Shown here piece by piece: positions 63,360-64,000 of a DNA stretch of 64,000 bases. A program made the translations under genes and the position numbers. The DNA comes from Lepidurus packardi (lineage: Eukaryota > Arthropoda > Branchiopoda > Notostraca > Triopsidae): the NCBI GenBank assembly GCA_023053545.1, contig JAKZAN010000039.1:77001-141000 (forward strand), read 5' to 3'. The notes beneath the pieces are model-generated. The model ran no database searches and was not told the DNA's origin. It was given only the letters and a program-made list of their open reading frames with translations. Positions within the stretch are counted from its first letter, which is position 1. Each line of letters starts with the position of its first letter.

Positions 63360-64000
63360 CGTAAGGAATTAATTCAGTCCGTAAGGAATTCATTCAGTCC
63401 GTAAGGAATTCGTTCAGTCCGTAAGGAATTCATTCAGTCCGTAAGGAATTAATTCAGTCCGTAATGGATTAATTAAGTCCGTAAGGAATTCATTCAGTCC
63501 GTAAGGAATTCATTCAGTGAGAAAAGAATTCAATCAATCTTAAAGAATTAATTCAGTCCGTAAGCAACTAATTCAGTCCGTAAGGAATTAATTCAGTCCG
63601 TAATCGATTAATTCAGTCCGTAATGAATTAATTCAGTCCGTATGAAATTAATTCAGTCCGTAAGGAATTCATTCAGTCCGTAAGGAATTCATTCAGTCCG
63701 TAAGGAATTAATTCAGTCCGTATGAAATTAATTCAGTCCGTAAGGAATTCATTCAGTCCGTAAGGAATTCATTCAGTGTGAAAAGAATTCAATCAATCTT
63801 AAAGAATTAATTCAGTCCGTAAGGAACTAATTCAGTCCGTAAGGAACTAATTCAGTCCGTAAGGAATTAATTCAGTCCGTAAGGAATTAATTAAGTCCGT
63901 AAGGAATTAATTAAGTCCGTAAGGAATTAATTCAGTCCGTAAGGAATTATTTCAGTCCGTAATTAATTAATTCATTCCATACGGAATTAATTTAGTCCAT
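63360..64000 (+). repeat. Right edge: two landmark trimers 259 bp apart
   Basis: The closest pair of landmark cores in the window (63522, GTGAG form; 63781, GTGTG form) is separated by GGAACTAATTC, ATCGATTAATTCAG, TATGAAATT and GAATTC monomers. Both forms of the landmark are thus adjacent. The last bases enter another marker cassette that is cut by the end of the window, so the array continues. Confidence 0.8.

Larger units (their letters stand above)
1..64000 (+). repeat. 20-bp satellite array, head to tail, fills the window
   Basis: Every line of the window is made of copies or near copies of TAAGGAATTAATTCAGTCCG, all in the same orientation, about 3,200 units, with no foreign insertion. 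The monomer holds a perfect 10-base palindrome (GAATTAATTC, monomer bases 5-14) and a near-palindrome across the unit junction (TCCGTAAGGA). It is 35% G+C, with one CpG per unit. The array cannot code: on the top strand TAA lies at monomer bases 1-3 and 9-11, on the bottom strand TGA and TAA occur in each unit, and the 20-base period rotates them through all frames, so stop-free runs in the consensus are about 50 bases (somewhat longer where variant monomers lose a stop). Such arrays are typical of eukaryotic heterochromatin; chromosome position and species are not visible here. The array runs off both ends of the window. Confidence 0.98.

Noticed and set aside
1-64000. Protein-coding potential or a repetitive-protein gene
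   Set aside because: Stops recur in all six frames at intervals of about 50 bases in the consensus, and the 20-base unit prevents a constant reading frame. Longer stop-free runs occur only where GAATTC-type monomers cluster, without start, codon bias or ribosome-binding context.
1-64000. CRISPR array
   Set aside because: There are no unique spacers between repeats; units abut directly and the differences are single-base variants shared among many units.
1-64000. Telomeric repeat or iteron-type replication origin
   Set aside because: The 20-base unit does not resemble known telomere repeats, and iteron sets are short and next to a replication gene, which is absent.
1-64000. CENP-B-box-like motif
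   Set aside because: I saw no sequence resembling the TTCG....A..CGGG core in either orientation; the only TTCG units read AGTTCGTAAGG or AGTTCGAAATG, without the rest of the box.
1-64000. Previously undescribed gene-based system
   Set aside because: No genes are present in the window. Any novelty must lie in the satellite's own organisation, reported above.

Overview
The whole window is one continuous tandem-repeat array. The unit is a 20-base monomer, consensus TAAGGAATTAATTCAGTCCG, repeated head to tail in one orientation from base 1 to base 64000 (about 3,200 monomers). I see no protein-coding gene, RNA gene, transposon, promoter or other unique sequence. In the consensus, stop codons fall in all six frames within every 60 bases, because 20 is not a multiple of 3 and each strand has two stops per monomer. 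This is satellite DNA of the kind found in eukaryotic heterochromatin (pericentromeric, centromeric, subtelomeric or on a sex or B chromosome). I do not recognise the monomer and cannot name the organism.

The interest lies in the higher-order structure. Monomers carry a limited set of recurring variants (end changes TCCC, TCAG, TCCA, TCTG, TTCG; middle changes such as TTCATT, ATTAAG, TTATTTCAG, AATAAG, ATCGATTA). These occur in fixed orders, so the array is built from multi-monomer cassettes. Superimposed are many tandem segmental duplications whose periods I could read by eye: 80, 160, 280, 561, 785, about 811, 860, 942, 1101, 1200, 1240, 1259, 1540, 1800, 1840, 1962 and 6179 bases. Several are perfect or nearly so, which points to recent unequal exchange or array amplification.

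Layout. 1-4300: 215 consecutive monomers of exactly 20 bases with no register change, including a perfect 1200-base tandem duplication. 4.3-28 kb: mosaic of 0.5-2 kb duplications, with a recurrent 59-base landmark trimer that moves the register back by one base and a 21-base monomer that moves it forward by one. 28.2-41.5 kb: a two-copy 6.2-7.1 kb higher-order unit, more than 99.9% identical by eye. 40.5-50 kb: shorter duplications and junction monomers of 12, 16 and 19 bases. 51-64 kb: a distinct subdomain marked by a 25-base deletion-junction monomer and a GTGAGGATG variant found nowhere else in the window. No stretch departs from the repeat, so there is no unannotated gap.
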